A stretch of 64,000 nucleotides of DNA from Atherix ibis. Its lineage: Eukaryota > Arthropoda > Insecta > Diptera > Athericidae. The translations under genes were made by a program, and so were the position numbers. The stretch covers positions 34,541,667 through 34,605,666 of the forward strand of contig OY282610.1 of NCBI GenBank assembly GCA_958298945.1. The letters run 5' to 3'. Shown here piece after piece: positions 55,331 to 64,000 of the stretch. Each line of letters starts with the position of its first letter. The first letter of the stretch is position 1. Under the pieces are notes generated by a model. That model had not been told where the DNA came from. It searched no databases and saw only the letters and a program-made list of their open reading frames with translations.

Positions 55331-55359
55331 GGCAAAACAACGTTTACCGGGTCAGCTAG
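55331..55359 (+). other. Helitron 3' hairpin and CTAG end
   Basis: GGCAAA (55331-55336) and TTTACC (55343-55348) can pair with one mismatch, 11 bases before the terminal CTAG. Helitrons use such a hairpin as the end-of-transfer signal. Confidence 0.75.
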
Positions 55360-55946
55360 TTATCTTATAAATAAAACCTTCACTATAAAAAAATTTACGG
55401 TTAGTTTTATTTCTAATTTTGTCGTAACCATTGTAATACTTCCTCACATTTAAGTATTTAGTTATCTGACAGCATTGTTGAAATTGAAAACAAATGCCAA
55501 AGATAAATGTATATATAATGTTACGCTTACTTAAAACTTGAACCAAGTATAAACTATAAATGAAAATTGATTAGATTACGTTTATTTACTCGTCACAATT
55601 ATGTTTACTTCGTTTAGATTGATAAATGTGTTGAACGAGTCCAGTTGAAGTTAGTTTTCCATGTGTATATGGAGGTCTTAAGTATTCTCTCTCATAATTT
55701 TGCGTTGTTCGTATGGAAATGTATTTTGTTTTATTTGTTTTTATTTGTTCTTAATTTTATTCATATAAATTAATTATAAATTTATCAGCAAGCAATGTTT
55801 CATAGTAATAATTAATTTTCTTTAATCTCTTTTAGACCAAATGGAAATTGGTCGAAAAATTACGAATTCTCAGAACTATAAATTTTCGTATTATGACAGT
55901 ACGAAAGAAAAAAATTTAATAGTTAACTTAGCTATTGATATGCTAC
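55360..55946. other. Non-coding stretch
   Basis: AT-rich, no feature recognised. Confidence 0.5.
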
Positions 55947-55957
55947 AATAACGAAAA

Positions 55958-56206
55958 GACGGCCCCGGTAGCACAGTCAATAGCGTACTGGGACTACCAG
56001 CCAAAGGGTCGTGGGTTCGAATCCCACTGTAGCAGCATGGTCCTACGCTAATTACCTCACCGCTTTACTTTCTAAATCTTCTTTCATATCGTTATCCTTT
56101 ATCCCTTCCTCTAAACGCCCTATGGCCCAAGCAGCCGCGTGCGTCAATACCAGACTGACCAGATTTACTCTGGGACAAAATCTGGATTTAAAAAAAAAAA
56201 AAAAAA
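55958..56206 (+). mobile_element. tRNA-derived SINE
   Basis: A tRNA-like head (GGTAGCACAGTCAATAGCG as box A; GGGTTCGAATCCC as box B near 56013-56025) is followed by an unrelated body and an A-rich tail from 56190. AATAACGAAAA flanks it at 55947-55957 and 56207-56217, an 11-bp target duplication. About 249 bases. These are the hallmarks of a SINE made by RNA polymerase III and mobilised by a LINE. Confidence 0.85.
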
Positions 56207-56307
56207 AATAACGAAAAATGTTGATTTGGTGGAAAAAAGAAACCGGTAAGCATATCAGCATCGTGTGCTAATGAACGATGGTTACAATTAAATTGAAGCG
56301 TTTTTAA

Positions 56308-56375
56308 TTTTATTTTTTATGTTATTTTTTTAAAGTAATATATTTTTTGTTAAATGATTTCAGGCGTAAAAAACG
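56308..56375. repeat. 65-bp direct repeat, first copy
   Basis: TTTTATGTTATTTTTTTAAA through GATTTCAGGCGTAAAAAAC occurs here and again at 56869-56931, with one substitution and small indels. Confidence 0.85.
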
Positions 56376-56639
56376 TAAAATATCAAATTAATCGAAATTG
56401 TACTATAGAAAAATGTGGCAAATGCGAAAAAGGATAAATTTGTTCAACATAACTGTTGGCGCACTGGGACAATAGAATCCACAAACCTAATGCGCTAACT
56501 TCACGCGCGTTGAAGAGGATTGGCGATGAATGACAATCCGTCAGAAAGTATTCTTTTTCTTCTTGATCTGACCGGCAAGCGTGCAACATCGAATTCCATA
56601 TTCATTTGTAAAACTTCATTTATTATATATTTCATTATT

Positions 56640-56805
56640 AACTAATTTTAAATAAAGCCAGTAAGATTGTAAGAGAGTGTTTTTCAATATCACCACCCAC
56701 GCATATATCAGGGAAACCATACCAACATTATTTCTGTAGCGAGTGCTACACTACAATGTACACCATAGGTAGTGCACATCGTAACAATTGGCGACGAGGA
56801 TTGTT
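56640..56805 (+). repeat. Possible Gypsy-type LTR end with primer-binding site
   Basis: Sequence ending CGTAACA is followed by ATTGGCGACGAGGATTG (56786 onward), a form common just inside 5' LTRs of insect Gypsy elements. AATAAA occurs at about 56653. No internal Gypsy genes follow, so this is at most a fragment. Confidence 0.35.
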
Positions 56806-56868
56806 TTTTTTTTTTATTTTATTAAAATAAATAAATAAATATATATAACATGGCTGTAGCGGAATTTA

Positions 56869-56931
56869 TTTTTTATGTTATTTTTCTAAAGTAATATATT
56901 TTTTGTTAAATGATTTCAGGCGTAAAAAACT
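56869..56931. repeat. 65-bp direct repeat, second copy
   Basis: Second copy of the sequence at 56308-56375; it lies right before the Copia gag leader and ends at the same GGCGTAAAAAAC. Confidence 0.85.
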
Positions 56932-56991
56932 GTAAGTCTGAAAATTTTATAACTAGTCTGAAAAATTGAAATTGTAAAGTCAGTTTGAAAA

Positions 56992-57936
56992 ATGGACACA
57001 GTCAAGTCAAAGTTAGAAACACTGTGTGAAGATTCAGAAGGCAAGGTTAATTATGCGTCCTGGCGCCTAAAATTAAACTTAGTCTTAAAAACAAAAGATG
57101 TGTTTGAAGTCGCAATCGGCACAAAAGTCAAACCAGCAGGTGCCTCAACTGATGAAACAGTGAAACAAGATCTCGAGTGCCAAACACTCATCGCACTCAA
57201 CGTGAGCAGTCAGATAGCCAGCAAACTCGATCTCGAGGTCAAACAAGATCTCGAGTGCCAAACACTCATCGCACTCAACGTGAGCAGTCAGATAGCCAGC
57301 AAACTCGCACACTGTGAGACTTCAAAACAGATGTTGGACAAAATCATCAACCTGTACGGAACGAAAACTGAAGTGACCAGAGAGACATTGCGACAGAAAT
57401 TTTTCACATTTGTCGACGACGAGACAAAGTCAGCTGCTGAAAATTGCATGGACATCACCGTCATTGCCGAGGAACTAGCAAATGACATTGATCCAATTCG
57501 TCCAAGTTGGGTGATATCGAGGATCATGGGTGTGCTGCCACCCAAGTTGGCACACTTCAGGACATCATGGGACAACGTTGATGCAGGACAGCAGACAGTG
57601 GAAAGACTAGTTGAACGACTCAGCCTTGAGGACGAGAGGCTGAAAGAAAATGGAAATGGACATCAAACAAGCAATCAGAATGCACTTGTCACCAAGCACC
57701 AAAACAAGAAAGGACAGCAACCAATGAGCAAGAGTGAGGCCAAATCGAAAATCTGTTTCAAGTGTGAGAAGAAAGGACACTTCGTGAGGGAATGCAAAGG
57801 CAAGCCACCACCAAAGTACTTAGAATATTGCAAACGCAATTACGCCTGCAACAATTGCGGAAAGAAGGGACACTTAAAAATGAATGCAGATCACTTTCCA
57901 GTGAGCAGAGTAACCAGTCACCATTGGCACTTCTGA
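56992..57936 (+). pseudogene. Copia 2 gag with in-frame 26-residue duplication
   Basis: ATG 56992: MDTVKSKLETLCEDSEGKVN, ASWRLKLNLVLKTKDVFEVA. A 78-bp unit is repeated at 57160-57237 and 57238-57315 (VKQDLECQTLIALNVSSQIA twice). Then CETSKQMLDKIINLYGTK, RPSWVISRIMGVLPPKLAHF, a zinc knuckle CFKCEKKGHFVREC and a second, CNNCGKKGH, whose last cysteine is lost to a one-base frameshift near 57880. Gag packages the RNA. The rest of the polyprotein continues in the shifted frame. Confidence 0.8.
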
Positions 57937-59280
57937 ACACATCTCATGACACAAACTCACTGCTGAGCAGCAATTCAGTGAGCAAGGACGAATGTTGGTT
58001 CCAGGACTGTGGAGCAAGCCAACATATGTCATCACACCGCAAGTGGTTCACCGACATGGTCGAACTGGACAAGCCTGTTCCAATCCTAATTGGAGATGGC
58101 ACTCAGCTAGATGGCGTTGCTGTTGGAAATGTGAAATTGGAAGCATATGATGGCCAGAAGTGGAAGAAAGTGGTTCTCAAAAATGTTTTGTACGTGCCAA
58201 GTCTCGGATTTAACCTCGTCTCAGTGGGGCAAATCCTGGATAAAGGTTTTCAATAAAAGGCTGATAACAAAACGTCAAAATTTGTCAACCCAAGGACAAA
58301 TGAAGTAGCTGTCATGGCAGAACGAGAGGACAACCTATTCAAGATGCTACTGAGGAAAGAAAAGAAAGTTGAATGCACTTTTATCATGTCAATCAGGACA
58401 TGGCATGAGAGACTGGCGCATCAAAACATAAAGTACGTGAAAAACATTTTGAGAAGTCAAAATGTGAAGTATGTGGACGACTGGGATGGCACCAACTGCA
58501 TAGGCTGTGACTATGGGAAGCACCATCGGATCTCTCACCCTGCAAACCCGAAGAAAGCGAAACAACCCCTGGACCTGGTGCACGTGGACATGGGTGAAAT
58601 GGACGTCCCTTCTCTCGGAAACTCAAAGTATTTTCTCCTATTTAAAGACGACTACACACATTATCGCACGATATACTTCATGAAGTCCAAAGCAAACTTG
58701 AAAAGTACATCAACCTGGTAGAAAATCAATTCGGGAGGAAAATAAAGAAACTCAGATCAGACAACGGAACCGAGATAAAGAATGCCCAAACAAGAAAGAT
58801 GGTAGAAGAAAGAGGAATTTTCCACACAGTCACAAACACCCACACACCAGAGCAAAATGGAAGGATCGAGAGGAAAATGCGAACCATCGTAGAAGCCACT
58901 CGTACAACGATTCACTCGACAAGAGACTATGGGCGGAGGCAGCAAACTACGCAGTCTTCACCATTAACCAGACTGGCACAAGCTCCGTTGAAGGAAAGAC
59001 ACCAGCACAACTTTGGTTTGGACGACAGGTCGACATCAGCAAGCTGCGTGCATTCGGGTGTGAGTGCTACGTACTCAAACCAAATCACAAGAGAGGAATT
59101 TTCCATGAAGCCAAGCCTCAAGCAAGACCAAGGACAGAACTGAGCTACTCAAGCCCACAAGAAGTGACTGCTGAAGAAAAGGAAGAGAAGGACGAAACTG
59201 AGCAAGCAGAATGCGAGTCAGACGAAGATGGACAGCATGAAAAACCGAAAAAAAGGTCAACCAGACACCACCAGCGAATC
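57880..59280 (+). pseudogene. Copia 2 protease and integrase
   Basis: WFQDCGASQHMSSHRKWF is the aspartic protease (DCGAS form of D-S-G), and VLKNVLYVPSLGFNLVSVGQ follows. A TAA at 58254-58256 interrupts. Integrase: TWHERLAHQNI with CIGCDYGKHH (HHCC finger), LVHVDMGEMDVPSLG (D), a frameshift near 58700, LRSDNGTEIKNAQ (D), NTHTPEQNGRIERKMRTIVE (E), then another shift into ANYAVFTINQTGTSSVEGKT. All three catalytic acids are present but split between frames. Confidence 0.75.
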
Positions 59281-59403
59281 AGACACCAATACGAGAACTG
59301 AGAGACCGCAACACCCTGAAACAACCCAAGAGATACGCCGACTACATCACCGACTTCCTGGGAAGAGGCAACATTGCACAATGTGCACTGATTGGTGAAG
59401 TTG

Positions 59404-60356
59404 GGGAAATCGCCGTCGAAGATGCTCTGAAGGATCCTGATTGGAGAAAGGCGATGCAGGAGGAGTACGTTTCGTTGATGAAAATGAGGACCTGGAAGTT
59501 GGAAGAATGCCCGAAGGATGTCAAGCCATTATCTTGCAGATGGGTACTGCGTGAGAAAGCGAACGGAAAATTGAAAGCCAGACTTGTCGCAAGAGGTTTT
59601 GAGCAGAAGGAAGGTATAGACTATGCCGAGACATTTAGCCCAGTAGCTCGTCATGCCTCGATACGATTGATACTGAGTCATGCTACAACGGAAAAGATGA
59701 AGTTGGTCGCATTCGACGTCAAAACTGCTTTTCTGTATGGGAAGTTGACCGAAGTTTTGCACATGACTCAACCCCAAGGATTCGAAGATGGAAGTAAAAA
59801 AGTATGCCATCTACTCAAAGCAATCTACGGTCTGAAACAAGCTCCAAGAGTCTGGAACGAGGAAGTGTCAGGAAAATTTGAGGAACTTGGACTGCAGAGC
59901 ACTGACGATGATCCTTGTGTTTATTATAATCAGGATAGGAGTATCCTGATGACACTCTTCGTAGATGATGGGCTTATCGCAGGAAAGGACGTGACTGAAA
60001 TCTACAAGCTGTTGAAGAAAATTAGTCAAATATTTGAAATCACCTACAGTGAGACCGTGCAAGAGGAATTTTCATATCTGGGGATGGAACTGAAGGTGAA
60101 GACTGATGGGATATCTGTGAGCCAACCCAGGTACACGATGAAGATGCTCGAGAAGATGCAACATGCCGACTGCAACCCCGTCTCAACTCCCATCGACATT
60201 GAAATTCCCCGTAAGTATATCCAACAGCACATCGACAAAACTGTAAGTCCAAAATCAATTCGAAGTGAACAGCAATTAGCTGACATTTTTACAAAATCAT
60301 TGAGTAAGAAAGTCTTTGTTAATCTACGCAGTGAATTAATTCAGGAGGAGTGTTGA
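59404..60356 (+). pseudogene. Copia 2 reverse transcriptase, RNase H deleted
   Basis: Open frame: DPDWRKAMQEEYVSLMKMRT, RWVLREKANGKLKARLVARG, FSPVARHASIRLILSHAT, VKTAFLYGKL, KAIYGLKQAPRVWNEEV, CVYYNQDRSILMTLFVDDGL (VDD catalytic box) and YTMKMLEKMQHADCNPVSTP. It then jumps straight to RSEQQLADIFTKSLSKK, the last RNase H residues; about 200 residues are missing. The deletion is in frame, so the reading frame runs uninterrupted to TGA 60354-60356. Confidence 0.85.
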
Positions 60357-60671
60357 GTTGAATTAATTTCACTTGCAATTATTTTTTAAGTTATTATATA
60401 GAGTTAAAAACCAAACTAAGTAGGCAGTAATTAGAAAATGAAGTTTTCGTTTATAGAATAATAAGAAAAATTTATTGTATGATTGTTTGTCGAAGTGAAA
60501 GTGTGCTCCTAAAAATAAATAAAAATACCACTGCCAAATTGGTGTGTTTTATTGTGTTGATTGTTTATTTGTGAAATCAGTGTGTTTAGTTGGAGATCAT
60601 CGAAAGTTGGAGATCATCTAAAGTTGGATATCATTGAAAGTTGGAGATCATCTGAAATTTTAGTAACAACA
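60351..60671 (+). repeat. Probable 3' LTR of Copia 2
   Basis: Starts TGTTGAGTTG just after the purine tract GGAGGAG; AATAAATAAAAATA near 60515 could be its polyadenylation signal; a TAACAACA end at 60671 is proposed because typical Copia LTRs end in CA. No second LTR to compare. Confidence 0.55.
60588..60656. repeat. 17-bp tandem repeat, four copies
   Basis: AGTTGGAGATCATCGAA at 60588, 60605, 60622 and 60639 with one to three differences per copy, inside the proposed LTR. Confidence 0.9.
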
Positions 60672-60689
60672 GTTTCGGCGCCACCTGCG

Positions 60690-61100
60690 AGAGGCCCTTG
60701 ATGCTACACGGTACCCAAGTTGAAGATGTAGAAAAGTTCTGTTACCTTGGCAGCATGCTCAGCAAGGATGGTGGAACTGAAACAGACATCCAAACGCGCA
60801 TCAACAAGGCGTTCCCAACCACCTCTCCATACCACTCAAACTTCGAATATTCAGTTTAAACGTCAAGCCAGTCCTGCTGTACGGCTGCGAAACATGGAAA
60901 GTAACCGACAACACGACTCGTAAGCCTTAAACATTTGTGAACAGATGCTTGAGGCGTATAAGCAAGATCTTCTGGCCGAACTGGATAGCGAACACCAACA
61001 AATTGGCAAGTCATGGTCGGAAGTGAAAAGGCTAGTCCAAGACAGAAGCAGATGGAGAGAGTTCACAGAGTCTCTAGTGCCGCTATATGCTCCATAGGAG
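60690..61100 (+). pseudogene. RTE-like LINE RT C-terminal remnant
   Basis: Frames read VEDVEKFCYLGSMLSKDGGT then ETDIQTRINKAF, LLYGCETWKVTDNTTR, FVNRCLRRISKIFWPNW and WSEVKRLVQDRSRWREF. This is the C-terminal region of RTE-like LINE reverse transcriptases (YLGS.vs.DGG, YGCETW, SEVKR.A.DR..WR). Frameshifts and deletions throughout. Confidence 0.6.
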
Positions 61101-61234
61101 CGACTGTGTCTCATGTCTATGTGTATAAAATGCATATATGTGTCAGTCATTTGGTGTTTGTTGGATAGTTGACATCTAGTTCTCCCGCGTGTGAAAGTTG
61201 AAACCATAGGTACTGACAATAATCAGTCATTATA

Positions 61235-61642
61235 ATGATAAGAGAGCAAAACCAGAGCAAAAATCTACCAAAGAGAAGAAGGCTGGTGAGCGCAGAGAAA
61301 GATGCGACAGTAAACAATCAGTCTAACTCTGAGCTGACAGACAACATCGTAACCAATACAAGGGAATCCACTAACAATACCAAGTCGAATATGACAACTA
61401 AGATTAGAAATAAAGAGGTACCACCAATAAACATGATTGATCAAGATCCAAATCAAATTATAAAAATTCTCTGAGAAATTTTTGATAGGGAAAGAGGAGT
61501 TTTGTATAAAAAAAATGAGTAATAATAAACACTCTATATTTCTTAATAATATAGACGATTACAATAAAGCAAAAAAAGCGCTAGAATTAGTCAATGCAAA
61601 ATACTATTCTTTTACACCGGCAAGCGAGAAAACAAAACATTA
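61235..61642 (+). pseudogene. Jockey-like ORF1 N-terminal fragment
   Basis: MIREQNQSKNLPKRRRLVSA starts at 61235, reaching EVPPINMIDQDPNQIIKIL, then after stops KHSIFLNNIDDYNKAKKALE and LVNAKYYSFTP in another frame. The PPI...P..I..L and NN..NY..AKKA..LVN blocks align with those at 39600-39810. The zinc knuckles are missing. Confidence 0.55.
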
Positions 61643-61689
61643 ATACTAAAGTTGAATAACAGGAACTTCAGGCATGCTTGAAAGTAAGA

Positions 61690-62476
61690 TATTGTATACC
61701 AAATCCCAGAAGAAATCCACAAATATAATTTCAGGAAAACAAACTGGAAAAAATTTAAAACCAATATTAATAAAATTACCGAAAAGTACTTACATGACAA
61801 CTCGCTTACACCACTAAATAATAGAAATCTAAGTAATAATTAAATAGACGTGTTAGTACAAGAACTTGATAAAATAATACAAGAAGCTATTGAAAAATCA
61901 GTTCCACTCCTCAAAAATAATTGCCATTTAGTAAAATACACAAATCCAACCATAAGAAACCTATTTAAGAAGAAAAGCATAATGTTGAGCGCGATACATG
62001 GTATGCACCGTAGTGGTTGCCGTAAAACTGACCCACAGCTAATAAGATACAAATCATCCCTGTCTTATCTGAACTCGCTTATTAAACAGAACTTCAGGTT
62101 ATCAATCAATAAACACTGGGAAAATAAAATTAAAAACAAAACGCCATCCAACACGGACATGTTCCCCACTTTAAATAAAATATTTAAAAAAGCAAACAAC
62201 TTGAAAATAAACCATTTAATAGTAACCCCGGATAAACACCACCTATTAACGGAAGCACAAATAGAAATTAACAGCTTAGAAAAAATAGAAGGAAAATTTA
62301 TTCTGGACAAGAATATCCACATAGCAAATTTCTTAGGATTGTGTTTGAGTAATAAGCATGTCCTGCATGACAGTGGGGACATTGAGGTAACGAACAAGGT
62401 TAATAGTGAAGTAAACGAATTAAATGCGTGCCTAGAAGTCAACCCCCCCTTAACTACGATTTTCAACCCACCTTAA
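61690..62476 (+). pseudogene. LINE ORF2: end of endonuclease and linker
   Basis: FRKTNWKKFKTNINKITEKY then, after a stop, DVLVQELDKIIQEAIEKSVP, KYTNPTIRNLFKKKSIML, RYKSSLSYLNSLIKQNFRLS, HWENKIKNKTPSNTDMF. This is the typical segment between the Jockey endonuclease and RT (W..F...I......I..A...S.P). Open from 61850 to 62476. Confidence 0.6.
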
Positions 62477-62489
62477 ATCAGATAGTATA

Positions 62490-64000
62490 CCCAATAATGA
62501 AACACACGATAACTATTTTATTACTTACAAGAATTGGAAAGATACTTTCCAAAGTTTAAATAACAAAAAATCAACGGGACTAGATAACGTTCCTAACATC
62601 CTTCTTATGCTATAGTTTTCAATAATTCATTAAATAATGGATATTTTCCAAGTAATTGGAAAACAGCAAAAGTCATAGCAGTACGAAAGCCCGGGAAAGA
62701 CCCCACGGATCCGAGTAACTACCGCCCAATAAGTTTAATATCTAATGTCAGCAAAGTCCTAGAGAAAATCGTAAATAAATCTATCCTGAATGTCCTGGGC
62801 AACCAATTTGGTTTTCGAGCCAAACACTCAACGGTACATAGTGCTAATAAACTCGTATCTGATATATGTTGGGCGATAAACAATAAAGAATGCGTGGGAA
62901 GTCTTCTGGTTGATTTCTCAGATGCATTTACAACAGGGTGGATTGACGGATTGATTTATAAACTATTTAAATACAACTTCCCAATATATTTGATTAAAAT
63001 AATCAGAACTATGATAATAGGTAGAAAATTTTTAGTGGAAGCAAATGGAATTATAACAGACGAGACGTATGATATTAAAAACGGATTGCAACAAGGAACA
63101 GTTACCTCACCAATCCTGTTTATAATTTATTTAAATGAGTTGCTAGAAATCTTAAATAGAAATAATCTCGAAAATAAATGGATCGCTTTCGCGGATAATC
63201 GAACTATCTACACAGTAAACAAAGATTACCATAAATTAGCCAAAAACTTGCAGTTCATGTTCAATACCATACTCAGCTATGCTGAAGCCTGGAGATTGAG
63301 GATTAATGTGAGTCAATATTATTCAGAAATGTGCTAAGATTTTGCCATTTGTCAGTTCAAAAAAATTGGAGACAATTTGGAGTTAGAGCAGGGGATGGTA
63401 CGGTTTTGGAGCATAAGAATGCAGTGAAATATCTGGGAATTTGGCTGAGGCATAACCTGAACTATGGTGAGCACATCAAAAAGCAGCTGGATGAAGCAAA
63501 GGCAGCATTTTATTTAGCTAAAAGGCTGTTTTATTCTAAATTCCTGTCGCCAAGAGTGAAAGTAATTGCTTATCAAGCAATTATTAGGCCAATACTGGTT
63601 CAACATTAGTGGGTCACTGATGGAAATATATAGAAAATTTGAAAGGAATTGTTTAAGAGCATGCCTGGGTATATATCGTAAGCCTCAAACAAATTATCAG
63701 TACTATATGTTATATCCAACAAAAATATTTACAATTATGCCTAAGTTATACGTATTGATAATTTTATAATAAATCTCATAAGAAACCACTTTGAAAAAAT
63801 CGCTTCAATGGACAATGAAAATAGTTTGGTTAAACATGTAATTTACCCGAGCACAGATTACATAGTCAAAACCCTGAACACGGGTTTTATCCCCCCGGAA
63901 GGTTTTATGTTTCTTGATCAACAGGGATGTATACAAAATAATAATAAAATCCCGATATTCTACCATACGAATAGAAGAGCAACCGCCAAAGCAGTGCAAG
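62490..64000 (+). pseudogene. LINE reverse transcriptase (FADN) and C-terminus
   Basis: NNKKSTGLDNVPNILL, then after a shift NWKTAKVIAVRKPGKDPTDP, SNYRPISLISNVSKVLEKIV, NQFGFRAKHSTVHSANKL, VGSLLVDFSDAFTTGWIDGL, NGLQQGTVTSPILFIIYLNE and WIAFADNRTIYTVNKD. The catalytic FADD is FADN. Frames change near 63335 and 63607, giving AVKYLGIWLRHNLNYGEHIK, KVIAYQAIIRPILVQH and further C-terminal sequence open to the right edge. Confidence 0.7.

Larger units (their letters stand above)
50933..55359 (+). mobile_element. Helitron copy D, both termini present
   Basis: The 5' end TCTAATATATAAAATTCTCG follows an A (50932). The 3' end has a hairpin (GGCAAA...TTTACC, 55331-55348) then GGGTCAGCTAG, ending CTAG at 55359 before a T. 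TC...CTRR ends inserted between A and T without target duplication are the Helitron hallmark. The 4427-bp element encodes an open Rep/helicase. It is a different lineage from copies A-C and appears complete except for the missing N-terminal exon. Confidence 0.9.
56992..60671 (+). mobile_element. Second Copia element, 5' LTR lost
   Basis: gag, protease, integrase, RT in Copia order and a 3' LTR starting TGTTGAGTTG at 60351. I could not find a matching 5' LTR. It is a different family from the element at 1465. RNase H is deleted and several frameshifts are present. Confidence 0.85.
61235..64000 (+). mobile_element. Jockey-like LINE, internally deleted, runs off the window
   Basis: The start of ORF1 (61235-61642) is followed, after loss of the rest of ORF1 and most of the endonuclease, by ORF2 linker, RT and C-terminus (61690 to the right edge). 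Same general family as the ORF1 at 39113. Multiple frameshifts. Confidence 0.7.

Noticed and set aside
55960..56035. Functional tRNA gene
   Set aside because: Boxes A and B are present, but the sequence continues into a SINE body with an A tail and target duplications, and I could not fold a convincing acceptor stem.

Overview
This is a 64-kb piece of insect nuclear DNA: very AT-rich, intron-bearing, and made almost entirely of transposable elements and their remains. The only recognisable host gene is at the left edge, where the last two exons of WASHC4 (WASH complex subunit 4) end at 622. The families present (mariner, Tc1, pogo-like, PIF/Harbinger, piggyBac, P/THAP9-like, Helitron, Copia, R1/I/Jockey/RTE-type LINEs and a tRNA-derived SINE) together fit an insect. 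I cannot name the species. No rRNA gene, functional tRNA gene or CRISPR array was seen.

Layout. 1-820: WASHC4 tail and 3' UTR. 1465-6339: a decayed Copia element, cut by an antisense R1-clade LINE (4176-5643) that left a 12-bp target duplication. 6343-12481: broken minus-strand LINE, with an uncharacterised insect multi-copy protein family fragment (7673-8482) between its parts. 12860-19937: LINE scraps and four mariner copies; two near-identical ones lie in inverted orientation. 20041-22150: AT-rich DNA with no genes. 22151-23897: mariner remnant whose left end carries a roughly 500-bp minisatellite. 24019-24783: left end and N-terminus of a piggyBac-like element. 25432-27098: a complete Tc1-like element with an intact transposase, inserted in the 5' end of a Helitron.

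27500-46021 is the most interesting block: a head-to-tail arrangement of a module made of Helitron Rep sequence plus an antisense zinc-finger gene-like fragment plus a shared spacer. One unit was later hit by a 3122-bp pogo-like element (28926-32047, TA duplication) and by a 1893-bp PIF/Harbinger-type element (34331-36223, CAG duplication). A LINE ORF1 and a piggyBac C-terminal half lie between the units. 46200-49192: a G15 and GC hairpin island, a second fragment of the uncharacterised family, and a multi-exon THAP/P-type transposase. 50933-55359: a second Helitron with both termini and a fully open 1210-codon Rep/helicase frame, lacking the usual N-terminus. 55958-56206: a SINE with target duplications. 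56992-60671: a second Copia element. 60690-64000: RTE-like and Jockey-like LINE sequence running off the right edge.

No operon or pathway links these parts. The window records layered transposition, and the nesting order can be read from target duplications and uninterrupted sister copies. Family names come from recalled motifs and no database search was possible. Coordinates of precise insertions were read base by base; the ends of decayed remnants are approximate.
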